This document shows positions 43,044-52,831 of a DNA stretch of 64,000 nt, piece after piece. The number at the start of each line of letters is the position of its first letter. Positions within the stretch are counted from its first letter, which is position 1. Below the pieces are notes generated by a model. That model did not search any database. It saw only the letters and a list, made by a program, of their open reading frames with translations, and was not told the DNA's origin. Source of the DNA: Insolitispirillum peregrinum (GTDB taxonomy: Bacteria > Pseudomonadota > Alphaproteobacteria > Rhodospirillales > Rhodospirillaceae); the NCBI RefSeq assembly GCF_900156605.1, contig NZ_FTOA01000002.1, positions 248,001 through 312,000 of the forward strand, written 5' to 3'. The position numbers and the translations under genes are program-made.

Positions 43044-43934
43044 TTACACCTCTTCGGCGATGATTCTGGCGACGTCGGCCAAGATGCCTTCCTGCATGAT
43101 AATAGAACCCGGCGCGTTGCCCAGATAGGTTGCAACGACAATCGGGGCCCGGCTGGGTGGCCAGATCACGGCGACATCGTTGGTTGAAATTCCCTCCCAC
43201 GTACCGGGTTTGTTTGCAATGCGCCAGCCTGCTGGCAGCCCGACGCGCAAACGTCGCGTGGCAGCATCTTTGGCTTCGATCATCCAGTTGGTCAGTCTGG
43301 CTCGTGATGTTTCCAAAAGGGCGTCGTCTAAAAGGAGCCGATGCAATGTCCCGACCATGGCCCGTGGCGTTGTCGTATCATGTGCTTCGCCCGGCTTTAC
43401 GACATTCAATGCCAGTTCGAAACGATCGGATCGCGTGACCTCATCGCCGAGCGACTGCAGATAGGAGGTGAGAGCGACTGGACCACCAAAGCTGGTCAGC
43501 AACAAGTTGGCGGCTGTACTGTCACTGACAGTGATCGCGGCCTCGCAGAGTGCAGCAATTGACATGCCTTCAGGCCCGACATGGGGCTGGGTTGCCTTGT
43601 ATGGGCTGACCAGATCATGGGCGGTAAAAACGATGCGCCTGTCGAGTGTTTCCATTTGGCGATCGACGCGGGCCAGTACATAGGCAACAATGAGTGTTTT
43701 TACTGTGCTGCACATGGCAACGCGTTCATCGAGGTGGTTTCCCGTGACTTGGCCGGTCGCACTATCCAGCACGGCCACACCCAACCGCCCACCGCTTTGC
43801 GCTTCGAGTTTTTTAAGCCGGGCTTCCATGCCGTTGGGGCTGCTCATCGCACTTGATGGCGTCAACAGGGGTACGGCAGCAGCCATGGTGATCGAAGAGA
43901 GTATGGTTCGGCGTGTCAGTGGCAGGGAAGACAT
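43044..43934 (-). CDS. Class A beta-lactamase-like serine hydrolase with altered motifs
   Basis: The product has 296 residues. A Tat-like signal (LTRRTILSSITMAAAV) is followed by the class A fold. The catalytic SxxK is at S76-K79 (CSTVK), the omega-loop Glu is E173 in RSDRFELALN, and the SDN triad reads SDS (137-139). The KTG triad reads KPG (242-244). A Cys precedes the catalytic Ser, as in carbapenemases, but no Cys is seen at the partner site (W there). Lines sampled here are about 50-57% GC, against about 75% in a bioB line, which suggests acquisition. Activity cannot be assumed with the KPG change. Confidence 0.85.
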   Translation of the reverse strand: MSSLPLTRRTILSSITMAAAVPLLTPSSAMSSPNGMEARLKKLEAQSGGRLGVAVLDSATGQVTGNHLDERVAMCSTVKTLIVAYVLARVDRQMETLDRRIVFTAHDLVSPYKATQPHVGPEGMSIAALCEAAITVSDSTAANLLLTSFGGPVALTSYLQSLGDEVTRSDRFELALNVVKPGEAHDTTTPRAMVGTLHRLLLDDALLETSRARLTNWMIEAKDAATRRLRVGLPAGWRIANKPGTWEGISTNDVAVIWPPSRAPIVVATYLGNAPGSIIMQEGILADVARIIAEEV

Positions 43935-44004
43935 GTCGATCTTGTTTTCCGATACGGCAGACTCATAGCCGTGTTGGCTTCTTGGAGCGGTGTGCGTTGA
44001 ATCG

Positions 44005-44198
44005 GACGCCACAGTGTACGGCAGTTAGGGAACAAGGACGTGGAGCACTGCTCCACGCCTCGCTGGGGCCTGCTGGCCTCAGACTCCATTAATTTGATAT
44101 TCAAAGAAAAATAGGGGATCGGGGGCATTGGCCCCCGAATAGGCATGGGCGGTAGCCCATCCCGCTGCGAGGACTGTCGCGTACTGTGATCTGACGTC
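44005..44198. repeat. Dispersed hairpin-chain repeat, copy C
   Basis: This near full-length copy of 194 bases has the left end GACGCCACAGTGTACGGCAG, hairpin GTGGAGCACTGCTCCAC, a GGGGCC/GGCCTC hairpin, an ATT-rich linker, the block GGGGGCATTGGCCCCCGAA, hairpin ATGGGCGGTAGCCCAT, and the right end GACTGTCGCGTACTGTGATC. The ends are imperfect inverted repeats. It lies between the beta-lactamase start and the bioB stop. Confidence 0.8.
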
Positions 44199-44209
44199 GG
44201 CACAATACT

Positions 44210-45247
44210 CTAATCGCGGGCGTTGGGGGCCATGCCTTGCAGGCCCAGCCGATCGAACAGGGCGTTGTCGCGGTTCATGGCGCTGTTTTCGGTGGTCAGC
44301 AGCTCTTCGCCATAGAACATCGAATTGGCCCCGGCGAGGAACGCCAGCGCCTGGGTCGAGTCGTCCATCGCATGACGGCCCGCCGACAGGCGGACGATCG
44401 AGGCTGGCATGGTCAGGCGGGCAACGGCGATGGTGCGGACGAATTCCAGCGGGTCAACGCCGGGGGCACCCTGACCGGCCTCATAGGCCGGGGTGCCGGC
44501 GATGGGCACCAGCATGTTGATCGGCACGCTGTCCGGGTGGGTCGGCAGGGTGGCCAGGGTGTGCAGCATCCCGGCGCGGTCTTCGCGGCTTTCACCCATG
44601 CCGACAATCCCGCCCGAACACACCTTGATCCCGGCATCGCGCACGGCGGCCAGAGTCTTCAGGCGGTCGTCGTAGGTGCGCGAGGTGATCACCTCGGGGT
44701 AATACTCGCGCGAGGTATCGACGTTGTGGTTATAGTAGTCAAGACCGGCCTCGCGCAGGGCGTCGGCCTGTTCGTGGGTGACCATGCCCAGCGTCATGCA
44801 GGTCTGCATGCCGACGCCGCGCACCGCTTTGATCATCGCCACCATTTTGGGCAGGTCCTGATCCTTCAGCGAACGCCATGCCGCGCCCATGCACAGGCGG
44901 GTGGCGCCGTTGGCCTTGGCCTTTTCGGCGCAGACCACCACGTCTTCGACCTCCATCAGCGGTTCGACGCGCAGCTTGGCCTTGTTGCGGGCCGACTGCG
45001 AGCAGTACTTGCAGTCTTCCGGGCACTTGCCGGACTTGATGTTGACCAGCGAAGAGCGCTGGATCACGTTCGGGTCGAAATGCTCGCGGTGGACGGCAGC
45101 GGCACGAAACACCAGCTCCATGAACGGCAGGTCGAACAGCGCCAGAATTTCGTCCTTGGTCCAGTCATGGCGCAGGTCGGCATCGCTGATGCGGTCAGCA
45201 GAGTGGGCGGCCGGAGCCGAAGGGCTGATCTGGGTCTGAAGGGTCAT
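44210..45247 (-). CDS. bioB: Biotin synthase
   Basis: The 345-residue radical-SAM enzyme inserts sulfur into dethiobiotin, the last step of biotin synthesis. The CX3CX2C motif is in [53 protein letters not shown] and [10 protein letters not shown] are all BioB hallmarks. Length is normal. It stands alone here; bioF, bioD and bioA must be elsewhere or absent. A GAGGAAAA ribosome-binding site precedes the ATG. Confidence 0.97.
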   Translation of the reverse strand: MTLQTQISPSAPAAHSADRISDADLRHDWTKDEILALFDLPFMELVFRAAAVHREHFDPNVIQRSSLVNIKSGKCPEDCKYCSQSARNKAKLRVEPLMEVEDVVVCAEKAKANGATRLCMGAAWRSLKDQDLPKMVAMIKAVRGVGMQTCMTLGMVTHEQADALREAGLDYYNHNVDTSREYYPEVITSRTYDDRLKTLAAVRDAGIKVCSGGIVGMGESREDRAGMLHTLATLPTHPDSVPINMLVPIAGTPAYEAGQGAPGVDPLEFVRTIAVARLTMPASIVRLSAGRHAMDDSTQALAFLAGANSMFYGEELLTTENSAMNRDNALFDRLGLQGMAPNARD

Positions 45248-45408
45248 GGGTTTTCCTCGTGATCCTGCGACAGGCCGGGGCTGGTGGATCGCCGCCCGGC
45301 CTCTGGTTTTTCATGGCGCATTAAAGAACGCTTTCGCATGTCCGTAGCATGTCGCTTGTCAGCGGGCAATATCCTCGTGAAACAGTCGGACAGCTTCTGT
45401 TCGCAGGC

Positions 45409-47397
45409 TTATGGGCTTGCGGCGGTCAGGGCATCCACAACCGCTTGAGATGTCAACAATTCCGGCAGGGCAATCCCCTGCGGAGCCTTGGGGCCATAGA
45501 CAACGTTGAACGGGATGCCATAGCGGCCAAAGGAGGCCAGATAAGCGGAAATGGCCGGATTGGGGCGGGTCCAGTCGGCCCGCATCGCCACCACCGACGG
45601 GGCGGCCAGCGCCGTCGCCACCGGATCGCGGTCCACCACCGCCGCCTTGTTGACCTTGCAAGTGATGCACCAGTCGGCGGTCACATCGACAAACACCACC
45701 TTGCCCGTCGCCACCTGTCGGGCGATGTCGGCAGTGTCGAACGGCTGCCAGACAAAGCGCGACGCGCCGCTGTCGCTGGCATCGGACGGGGTCAGGATGC
45801 TCCACAACACGCTGCCCAGCCAGACCGCCGTTCCCAGCAAGGCAAAGGCCAGCACTTTCTTGACCGTCAGCATCCAGCGACCGGGGCGGGGCAGGCACGC
45901 GGCCAGACGGGGGACGGCAGCAATCAGCAGGTACGGGGCGGCCATTCCCAGCCCCAGAGCGACAAAAATCGCCAGAATGTCCAGCGGACCTCGGGCAAGG
46001 GCAAAGCCGACCGCCGTCCCGAGGAACGGAGCCGAACAGGGCGTTGCCAGCAGGGTGGCAAACAGGCCGGTCATGAAATGGCCGGACAGGCGGGTGCTGT
46101 GCGCTGATCCGGCCAGATCGCTGATCCTGCCGGGCAGGCGGATTTCAAACAGGCCGGACAGGTTGGCGGCAAACAGCAGCACCAGCACCACCATGCCAGC
46201 CAGAAACCACGGATTCTGGAACTGAATGCCCCAGCCAACGGCCGCTCCGGCGCTTTTCAGGGCCATCAGGCTGACTGCCAGCACCAGAAAGGCGCTGATG
46301 ATCCCGGCTGCCGAGGCCAGAAAGGCTGTGCGGGGTGTTGGCTGGCCCGCCTGCTGGTGGTGGCCGACAAAGGCCAGCACTTTCAGCGACAGCACCGGCA
46401 GGACGCAGGGCATCAGGTTCAGCACCAGCCCCCCCAGCAGGGCGATGGTGATCATGCTCAGCCACAGGCCGGTTTCAGCGGTGGGGATGGGGTCAGGCAA
46501 GGCCCCGGTGGGGGGGACGGCCCGTGTCCATTCGAGGCCGCGGGCACCGTCGCCGACCGTGATGGTCAGGCTGGCGGGGAGCGGCGCAGTCAGGGGGGCG
46601 CGGATGATGGCGCGCTGGCCGTCCTCCAGCCGGGTGAGGGATGGAACGCCGGAAATCAGGGTGGCGGTCGGGTCTCCGGCGGGTTGACCTTCGACATACA
46701 GGTCGGCATCCGGTCCCAGCGGCGGCGAGGCGGTCAGCGCCAGCGCCAGTCGGGGGGTACCATCGGCACCGGTTTCCAGCACGCTGTCGGTGATGGTCAG
46801 GCCGTTGCCGCTCAGCGGAGCGCCAGCGGCCACCGCTGGCGGCACATGGGCGCGGAAGGTTTCGATGGCATGGGCGGCGTCGGTCAGGGTGACAGAACCT
46901 TGATGGGCGGGGACGTCCAGCGTGACTTCAGCACGACCGGGGACGCAGATGGTCGAACAGATCAGGTAGTCGGCGGCAAGACGCAGGGTCAGCGGGTGGC
47001 TGGGGTCTTGCACCCGGACTGCCAGCGGGAAAATCACCTGCTGCTTGTAGCCAAGGGTCTGGATGCCGAGAATTTCAAAGCGGTGGGGATAGGGCCAACT
47101 GATGTCCGGCGAGGCGGCCAGATTGTCCGATGCCTGCCAGTCGAGGGCGGGCGGATACCCGGCATCCCCCGGCGAGCGCCAGTAAATCTTCCAGCCGTCC
47201 TGTAACCGGAATTCCAGCCCGGCACTCAGGTGGCCATCGGCAGACGGCGTTTCCTGACCGGCCAGCAGGCGCACATCGGCTTGCGGTGTCCGGGTCCACG
47301 GGCCTTCGCCCGATGCTGCCCACGCCGACGGCAGCGACAGGGCAAGGATCAGCAGGCAGGCGCTGAACAGGCTCGGCAGGCAGAAACGCAGGTGCAT
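45409..47397 (-). CDS. DsbD/ScsB-family thiol:disulfide reductase
   Basis: The product has 662 residues. A signal peptide (to about residue 27) is followed by a periplasmic N-domain with a Cys pair in LICSTICVPG, eight membrane segments (from about residue 290) with MPCVLPVLSLKVL and ATPCSAPFLGTAVG containing the transmembrane redox Cys, and a C-terminal thioredoxin domain with WCITCK. It carries electrons from cytoplasmic thioredoxin to periplasmic partners. The N-domain looks more like ScsB than DsbD-alpha. The ATG at 47397 directly precedes the signal peptide. Convergent partners are absent; algH is divergent. Confidence 0.9.
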   Translation of the reverse strand: MHLRFCLPSLFSACLLILALSLPSAWAASGEGPWTRTPQADVRLLAGQETPSADGHLSAGLEFRLQDGWKIYWRSPGDAGYPPALDWQASDNLAASPDISWPYPHRFEILGIQTLGYKQQVIFPLAVRVQDPSHPLTLRLAADYLICSTICVPGRAEVTLDVPAHQGSVTLTDAAHAIETFRAHVPPAVAAGAPLSGNGLTITDSVLETGADGTPRLALALTASPPLGPDADLYVEGQPAGDPTATLISGVPSLTRLEDGQRAIIRAPLTAPLPASLTITVGDGARGLEWTRAVPPTGALPDPIPTAETGLWLSMITIALLGGLVLNLMPCVLPVLSLKVLAFVGHHQQAGQPTPRTAFLASAAGIISAFLVLAVSLMALKSAGAAVGWGIQFQNPWFLAGMVVLVLLFAANLSGLFEIRLPGRISDLAGSAHSTRLSGHFMTGLFATLLATPCSAPFLGTAVGFALARGPLDILAIFVALGLGMAAPYLLIAAVPRLAACLPRPGRWMLTVKKVLAFALLGTAVWLGSVLWSILTPSDASDSGASRFVWQPFDTADIARQVATGKVVFVDVTADWCITCKVNKAAVVDRDPVATALAAPSVVAMRADWTRPNPAISAYLASFGRYGIPFNVVYGPKAPQGIALPELLTSQAVVDALTAASP

Positions 47398-47586
47398 TAC
47401 GAAAAGACCCGACAGGACGATGGATATCGTCCCCACCGAAGCAGGTCCGCCCGGTGGCGTCAATCCATCACGGAAACTATCGGGGTCACAGCTCCGTGAT
47501 GCCCGCGGTGAACAGGCCGAACAGGTCCCTGATCAGAAAACAGGATGCGCAGGATGCTTGCAGCAATTGACGGGAAAGAATACATC

Positions 47587-48168
47587 ATGACTATGGTTAA
47601 GATGATCGACATAACCGACGCTTTGGCCGGAAAGTGCCTGATTGCCATGCCGCGCATGGCGGATCAGAATTTTTCCCGTACTGTCGTCTATATCTGTGCC
47701 CATTCGTCGGAAGGCGCGATGGGGCTGGTGGTCAACCGCGCCCTGCATCAGTTGACCTTTCCCGACATTCTGGAGCAACTGGCGATCGAGCCGCTGGCCG
47801 ACTGCGACCACATTCGCGTCCACGCCGGTGGGCCGGTCGAGGCTGCCCGTGGTTTTGTCCTGCATTCCAGCGACTATAGCCAGTCGTCCACCATGCGGGT
47901 CAATGGCCGGATTGCCCTGACCGCCACCACCGATGTTCTGCGGGCGATTGCTCGTGGTGACGGGCCGCAGAAGTCGCTGATGGCACTGGGCTATGCCGGG
48001 TGGGGGGCCGGGCAACTGGATCGCGAGATTCTGGAAAATGCCTGGCTGACCGTGGACGCGGACGACGAGCTGTTGTTCAGCCCGGCGCTGGAACGCAAAT
48101 GGGACATGGCCATCCGTCGTCTGGGCATTGACCCGGCGATGCTGCTGGATACGCCGGGCCACGCCTGA
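47587..48168 (+). CDS. algH: UPF0301/YqgE-AlgH family protein
   Basis: The 193-residue product has the YqgE/AlgH hallmarks: LAGKCLIAMPRMADQNFSRTVVYIC, GAMGLVVNRAL, VHAGGPVEAARGFVLHS and LGYAGWGAGQLDREILENAW. The family's biochemical role is uncertain; AlgH affects alginate regulation in Pseudomonas. The start at ATG 47587 places the family core near residue 14. It converges on hisN, with a strong hairpin between the stops. Confidence 0.92.
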   Translation: MTMVKMIDITDALAGKCLIAMPRMADQNFSRTVVYICAHSSEGAMGLVVNRALHQLTFPDILEQLAIEPLADCDHIRVHAGGPVEAARGFVLHSSDYSQSSTMRVNGRIALTATTDVLRAIARGDGPQKSLMALGYAGWGAGQLDREILENAWLTVDADDELLFSPALERKWDMAIRRLGIDPAMLLDTPGHA

Positions 48169-48174
48169 GGCCGT

Positions 48175-48201
48175 CTGCGGGGGGAGTGTGTCCCCCCGCA
48201 G
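48175..48201. terminator. Bidirectional hairpin between algH and hisN
   Basis: CTGCGGGGGGA (48175-48185) pairs perfectly with TCCCCCCGCAG (48191-48201) around GTGTG. No T run is present, but the position between two converging stops and the 11-bp GC stem support a transcript-end role. Confidence 0.6.
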
Positions 48202-48213
48202 CATCAGCCTTGA

Positions 48214-49014
48214 TCAGCCCGCGTCTTGCAGGCGGGCGAGGGCCTGCGCATGACAGCGGGCATCGCCAGCGGCCAGAATGCGCCCGTCCGAGCCAATCCC
48301 CGGTGCCTGTCCCTGCCAGTCGGTGACCAGACCCCCGGCTTCGCGGATGATCGGGATCAGGGCGGCAAAGTCGTACAGCTTGAGGTCGGCTTCGCACACC
48401 AGATCGACGAAGCCCGCCGCCAGCAGGCCATAGGCATAGCAATCCGAGCCAAAGCGCCGCAGCTTGACCGTCTCGGCCAGTCGTTGATAGGCGGGCCAGG
48501 CGTCGCCCTTGAACATCGACGGGTCGGTGCTGTAGAGGGCGGCTTTTTCCACCGCATCGCAGGCGCGCACCCGCAGCGGCGCTCCGTTGAGGGTGGTGCC
48601 CTGTCCGTCAACACCAATCCAGCGTTCGCGGGTGATCGGCTGGTCCAGTACGCCCAGAACCGGAGTCCCCCGGTGCAGCAGGCAAATCAGGGTGCCAAAG
48701 CTCGGCTTGCCGGTGATGAAGGCCTTGGTGCCGTCAATCGGATCAAAGACCCACACCCATTCGGCCTCGCCGTTCAGGCTGCCGTGTTCTTCCCCGATGA
48801 TGCCGTGGTCGGGAAAGTTCGCCTGCACCAGATCGCGCATCACCTGCTCGGCCTGTCGGTCGGCGATGGTGACCGGGCTTTCGTCGGCCTTGTCATCAAT
48901 GGCCACCGGCGTGCGGAAATACTGCCGGATCACCGCTCCGGCAGCATCAGCCAGTTGGTGGGCGAGGGAAACGAAGGCGGCTGGAACGGTCGGGGAGGGA
49001 ACAGTCTGGGTCAT
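48214..49014 (-). CDS. hisN: Inositol-monophosphatase family, probable histidinol-phosphatase HisN
   Basis: The 266-residue product has the lithium-sensitive phosphatase motifs GEEHGS, WVFDPIDGTKAFITG and CEADLKLYDFAALIPIIREAGG. The FITGKPSFGTLICL block after the DPIDGT motif is typical of the HisN subgroup that removes phosphate from histidinol phosphate in alphaproteobacteria and actinobacteria. Inositol monophosphatase activity is the alternative. The ATG at 49014 was chosen; a longer frame upstream lacks family likeness. Confidence 0.82.
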   Translation of the reverse strand: MTQTVPSPTVPAAFVSLAHQLADAAGAVIRQYFRTPVAIDDKADESPVTIADRQAEQVMRDLVQANFPDHGIIGEEHGSLNGEAEWVWVFDPIDGTKAFITGKPSFGTLICLLHRGTPVLGVLDQPITRERWIGVDGQGTTLNGAPLRVRACDAVEKAALYSTDPSMFKGDAWPAYQRLAETVKLRRFGSDCYAYGLLAAGFVDLVCEADLKLYDFAALIPIIREAGGLVTDWQGQAPGIGSDGRILAAGDARCHAQALARLQDAG

Positions 49015-49066
49015 GGGTGCCTGCGTGCCGTGACATAAAGGGAATGCCGCCAGCCCGTGCCAGTGG

Positions 49067-49603
49067 TTACAGATCGTTCTCTGTCCCCAGGCGAAAACTG
49101 ATGGCCCCCAACAGTAAGCGACATCCATTGTGCGATGCCAGCGGCATGATGGCATCGCGGAACAGGATCACCTGCCCGTCATCGCGTTGAAAGGCGGTAC
49201 TTTCGGCCATCGGTTTGCCAAGACGGGCAGCGGCATCAAGGTAATCGAGACGATCAGCGGCAATGCCACGCGGCAGACTGGTTGACAGCCGCTGGCCGAC
49301 CACCGTGCGACCACAGATGGCGGTCAGGGCGCCACCGCAATGCTCGACCAGCGAGTCGCCAATGACGTCATGGATGCGGACGATGTAAAAATGCGGTTTG
49401 AGCAGGGGATGGTAGAGGTCGATCGTCTCGGCGTCGGGGAGGTCATCCCGTGTCGGGCGGCAGCTTTCCCAATGGGCGAGCGCGGCGCAGATGATACGAC
49501 GCTCTTCTTCCTTGGTCCGGCAGGCCAGAGTGTTGCTGGCACGCAGGAGAGTCTCCGGCTGCCCGGCAGCCATATCTGCTGGCACCTGCTGTCCGACCGG
49601 CAT
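49067..49603 (-). CDS. PAS_5-type alphaproteobacterial sensor-like protein
   Basis: The 178-residue product is soluble with no output domain. From about residue 40 it resembles the PAS_5 family common in alphaproteobacteria: LAHWESCRPTRDDLPDAETI, a PHFYIVRIHD strand pair, HCGGALTAICGRTVVGQ, then YLDAAARLGKPM and a final RLLLGAISFRL. Such stand-alone PAS proteins have no known partner. It sits 52 bases after the hisN start in the same direction; the 242-base gap upstream is AT-rich and divergent from kdsB, with a GTATA/TATAC inverted repeat. Confidence 0.78.
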   Translation of the reverse strand: MPVGQQVPADMAAGQPETLLRASNTLACRTKEEERRIICAALAHWESCRPTRDDLPDAETIDLYHPLLKPHFYIVRIHDVIGDSLVEHCGGALTAICGRTVVGQRLSTSLPRGIAADRLDYLDAAARLGKPMAESTAFQRDDGQVILFRDAIMPLASHNGCRLLLGAISFRLGTENDL

Positions 49604-49845
49604 TGCCGTTCCTCTGGTTTTGTTGGTGGATGACGTGACGTCCCTGCTTCGTCGTATACCATTGGCTATACGCCTTTGATAGCGGAAACCGCAGAAGAAC
49701 AGGGATGCGATCCGTTATTTTGATTGAATTTTATGCCATCATATTACCTCAGGGCGTAAGACTCTGCTTGCCGCTGTTGCCCGCGCTGAATTCTTGCTAG
49801 AGTTCGCCCCCTTCTGTACGGCCCCTGTTGCAAGGAAAGCCCATC

Positions 49846-50604
49846 GTGAGCCTGTCTCCTGCTGCCCGTTCTCTGGTTGTCATTCCGGCCCGCATGGCCT
49901 CTACCCGTCTGCCCGGCAAGCCGCTGGCCGATATTGCCGGGGCTCCGATGATCGTACAGGTGTGGCGGCGGGCCACCGAAGCCGCCGTTGGCCCGGTGCT
50001 GGTTGCCTGCTGCGAGCAAGAGGTGTTCGATGCGGTGGTTGCGGCTGGCGGACAGGCGGTGATGACCGATGTCGATTTGCCATCCGGTTCGGATCGGGTG
50101 TGGCAGGCCATCCAGCGCTTTGACCCGCAGGGTGACTATCAGGTAATCATTAACGTGCAGGGCGACCTGCCGACGTTGGAACCGCACCTGATCACCGCCG
50201 CGCTGGCCCCGCTGGCCGAGCCGTCGGTGGACATTGCCACCCTGGTGGCCGAGATCACCGACCCGGAAGAGCGTACCAATCCCAACGTAGTAAAGGCGGT
50301 GACCGGCCTCAGCGCCCAGGGCGGGGCTGATCATGGACGCGCCCTGTACTTTACCCGCGCCACCGCCCCCACCGGCGACGGCCCGTTGTGGCATCACATC
50401 GGGCTGTATGCCTATCGCCGCTCGGCTCTCGAGCGGTTCGTCAGTCTGCCGCCGTCGCCGCTGGAGCAGCGTGAAAAGCTGGAACAGTTGCGCGCGCTGG
50501 AAAACGGCATGCGGATTGACTGTGCCCGCGTTGACACCGTTCCACTGGGTGTCGATACTCCTGCCGATCTTGAAAAGGCCCGCCGTTTGCTGTCTCGGAC
50601 CTGA
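49846..50604 (+). CDS. kdsB: CMP-KDO synthetase (3-deoxy-manno-octulosonate cytidylyltransferase)
   Basis: The 252-residue product activates KDO with CTP for lipopolysaccharide inner-core synthesis. Hallmarks are [44 protein letters not shown] and [15 protein letters not shown]. The GTG at 49846 has AAGGA nine bases upstream and was chosen over an in-frame TTG at 49828. pheA follows after 35 bases and is probably co-transcribed. Confidence 0.95.
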   Translation: MSLSPAARSLVVIPARMASTRLPGKPLADIAGAPMIVQVWRRATEAAVGPVLVACCEQEVFDAVVAAGGQAVMTDVDLPSGSDRVWQAIQRFDPQGDYQVIINVQGDLPTLEPHLITAALAPLAEPSVDIATLVAEITDPEERTNPNVVKAVTGLSAQGGADHGRALYFTRATAPTGDGPLWHHIGLYAYRRSALERFVSLPPSPLEQREKLEQLRALENGMRIDCARVDTVPLGVDTPADLEKARRLLSRT

Positions 50605-50639
50605 GACAGCACGGCCCAAGCAAGAAAGTTCGTCTTCCC

Positions 50640-51545
50640 ATGACCCAAGCCTCTTCTCCGTTGCGTGTTGCCGATGCTTCCACCCCGGTGGACGACGTGA
50701 TCTCGTTCCAGGGCGTGCCCGGAGCCTATTCGCATCTGGCCTGCCGCGCCGTGTTTCCCGACATGGCCGCTCTGCCCTGCGCATCGTTTGACGAGGCTTT
50801 TGCCGCCGTGCGTGACGGTCAGGCCCGCTATGGCATGATTCCGATCGACAATTCGGTCGCCGGACGGGTGGCGGACATTCACCACCTGCTGCCGAATTCC
50901 GGCCTGCACATCATCGGCGAGCACTTCCAGCCGATTCATCATCACCTGCTGGCGGTGCCGGGGGCATCGATCGACGATATCCGCGAAGTGCGCAGTCATG
51001 TCCATGCGCTGGGCCAGTGCCGCAAGCTGATCCGCGAGCTGGGCATCAAGGCCGTGGTGGCCGCCGATACTGCCGGGTCGGCGCAGGAAATCGCCGCCCG
51101 TGGCGACAAGAGCATTGCCGCCATTGCCTCGGGGCTGGCGGCGGAAACCTATGGGCTGGTGTCGTTGCGCGCCAACGTCGAGGACGCCGCTCACAACACC
51201 ACCCGCTTTGTGATCATGGCTCGGCAGGCGGTGGTGCCGACGGTTGATGAAGCGGTGGTGACCAGCTTTGTGTTCAAGGTGCGCAACGTGCCCGCCGCCT
51301 TGTACAAGGCGCTGGGCGGCTTTGCCACCAATGGCGTCAACATGACCAAGCTGGAAAGCTACATGGTCGATGGCCTGTTCGTTGCCACCCAGTTCTACGC
51401 CGAAGTCGAAGGCCACCCGGAAGAACGGGCGGTGCGGCTGGCGCTGGAAGAACTGCAATTCTTCTCGCACGAAGTCCATGTGCTGGGGGTCTATCCCCAG
51501 CATCCGATCCGCCAGCAGCACCGCGCCCGCATGGTGGCGGAATAG
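50640..51545 (+). CDS. pheA: Prephenate dehydratase
   Basis: The 301-residue product converts prephenate to phenylpyruvate in phenylalanine synthesis. The catalytic domain begins ISFQGVPGAYSHLACRAVFP and includes the essential TRF motif in HNTTRFVIMARQ. A C-terminal ACT domain follows with LESYMVDGLFVATQFYAEVEG, the feedback site for phenylalanine. There is no chorismate mutase domain. It ends just before a dispersed repeat and a shared terminator. Confidence 0.95.
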   Translation: MTQASSPLRVADASTPVDDVISFQGVPGAYSHLACRAVFPDMAALPCASFDEAFAAVRDGQARYGMIPIDNSVAGRVADIHHLLPNSGLHIIGEHFQPIHHHLLAVPGASIDDIREVRSHVHALGQCRKLIRELGIKAVVAADTAGSAQEIAARGDKSIAAIASGLAAETYGLVSLRANVEDAAHNTTRFVIMARQAVVPTVDEAVVTSFVFKVRNVPAALYKALGGFATNGVNMTKLESYMVDGLFVATQFYAEVEGHPEERAVRLALEELQFFSHEVHVLGVYPQHPIRQQHRARMVAE

Positions 51546-51558
51546 GAGCCGTAAGCCT

Positions 51559-51692
51559 CACAGGACACGGTAAAAAGCAACAGGATCATGGAGCGCTGCT
51601 CCACACCTCGTCGGGGTCTTGAGGCCCCGACGAGGTGTGGGCGATAGCCCATTCTTTTCCACCAACTGTCGTGTCCTGTGCAATCTGACGCC
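51559..51692. repeat. Dispersed hairpin-chain repeat, copy D
   Basis: This shorter copy of 134 bases has left end CACAGGACACGG, hairpin GGAGCGCTGCTCC, a perfect 15-bp stem CACACCTCGTCGGGG/CCCCGACGAGGTGTG, hairpin GGGCGATAGCCC, and right end AACTGTCGTGTCCTGTG. The ATT linker and the GGGGGCAT hairpin of copies A, C and E are missing. It lies 14 bases after the pheA stop. Confidence 0.8.
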
Positions 51693-51730
51693 ACAGTGAG
51701 CACACAATGCTCCAGGCCGACTCTCCCAAT

Positions 51731-51770
51731 GAAAAAACGCGCCCCCCGATAGCGGACGGCGCGTTTTTTC
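51731..51770. terminator. Bidirectional Rho-independent terminator between pheA and pseB
   Basis: GAAAAAACGCGCC (51731-51743) pairs perfectly with GGCGCGTTTTTTC (51758-51770). The A and T runs form part of the stem, so the element works for both converging genes. Confidence 0.92.
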
Positions 51771-51790
51771 ATGTGCAGACGTTTCAGGGC

Positions 51791-52831
51791 TTACAGCAGG
51801 CCGGCACTTTGCAGCATCTCGGCCAGCCCGCTGGCGTCGAGGACATCCGGGTTGTTGTTGCTGGCATAATAGAAATCATCGCCCACCGGGGTGGCATTGG
51901 CCGCCACGCCGCCACGCTTCCAGAACGCCAGCGACGGCTCGATGATATAGCGGTCGGCCAGTTCCAGCGTGTTGCGGGCGTCGTCTTCGGTGATCATCAC
52001 TTCGTGCAGCTTTTCGCCCGGACGGATGCCGACGATACGGCGCGGCAGGTCGGGGGCCAGCGCCGCCGCCAGATCGACCATGTGCATGCTGGGGATCTTG
52101 GGGATGAAAATCTCGCCGCCGTCCATCTGCTGCAGGCTGGACACCACAAAGGCCACCCCCTGTTGCAGGGTGATCCAGAACCGGGTCATCCGCTCGTCGG
52201 TGATCGGCAGGTCTTTGGCGCCATCGCGGATCATCTGCTGGAACAGCGGTACCACGCTGCCGCGCGAACCGATCACGTTGCCATAGCGCACCACGCAAAA
52301 GCGCGGGCCGTCGCCACCGGCCATGTTGTTGCCAGCAACGAAAATCTTGTCCGAGGCCAGCTTGCTGGCGCCATACAGGTTCAGCGGGCTGGCGGCCTTG
52401 TCGGTGGACAGCGCCACCACCTTTTGCACATTGGTGCGCAGGCAGGCGGTGACCACGTTTTCCGCCCCGATGACGTTGGTGCGGATGCATTCAAACGGGT
52501 TGTATTCGGCAATCGGCACATGCTTCAGCGCGGCGGCATGAACCACGATGTCAATGTCGCGGAAGGCCATCACCAGACGGTCAAGGTCGCGCACATCACC
52601 GATGAAAAAGCGCAGGCGGCCATAGCCGGGATGGGTCTGGAACTCGCGGTCCATCTCGTACTGCTTCAGTTCATCGCGCGAGAACACCACCACCCGGCGC
52701 GGCGTGCAGTTGTCCAGCAGGGCACGAATGAATTTCCGCCCGAACGAGCCGGTGCCGCCAGTAACCAGAACCGACTTGCCTTCAAGGACACTCCAGTCGG
52801 TGCCTGCCCCGGTAAACCTGCCTGTGCTCAT
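51791..52831 (-). CDS. pseB: UDP-N-acetylglucosamine 4,6-dehydratase (inverting), PseB
   Basis: The 346-residue short-chain dehydrogenase starts pseudaminic acid synthesis. It has the glycine motif LVTGGTGSFGRKF, HAAALKHVPIAEYNPFE, the catalytic STDKAASPLNLYGASKL (Tyr-x3-Lys) and YGNVIGSRGSVVP. Pseudaminic acid usually decorates flagellin or surface glycans. pseC and the other genes are not in the window. It begins the leftward glycan region and is followed (downstream) by the shared terminator. Confidence 0.93.
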   Translation of the reverse strand: MSTGRFTGAGTDWSVLEGKSVLVTGGTGSFGRKFIRALLDNCTPRRVVVFSRDELKQYEMDREFQTHPGYGRLRFFIGDVRDLDRLVMAFRDIDIVVHAAALKHVPIAEYNPFECIRTNVIGAENVVTACLRTNVQKVVALSTDKAASPLNLYGASKLASDKIFVAGNNMAGGDGPRFCVVRYGNVIGSRGSVVPLFQQMIRDGAKDLPITDERMTRFWITLQQGVAFVVSSLQQMDGGEIFIPKIPSMHMVDLAAALAPDLPRRIVGIRPGEKLHEVMITEDDARNTLELADRYIIEPSLAFWKRGGVAANATPVGDDFYYASNNNPDVLDASGLAEMLQSAGLL

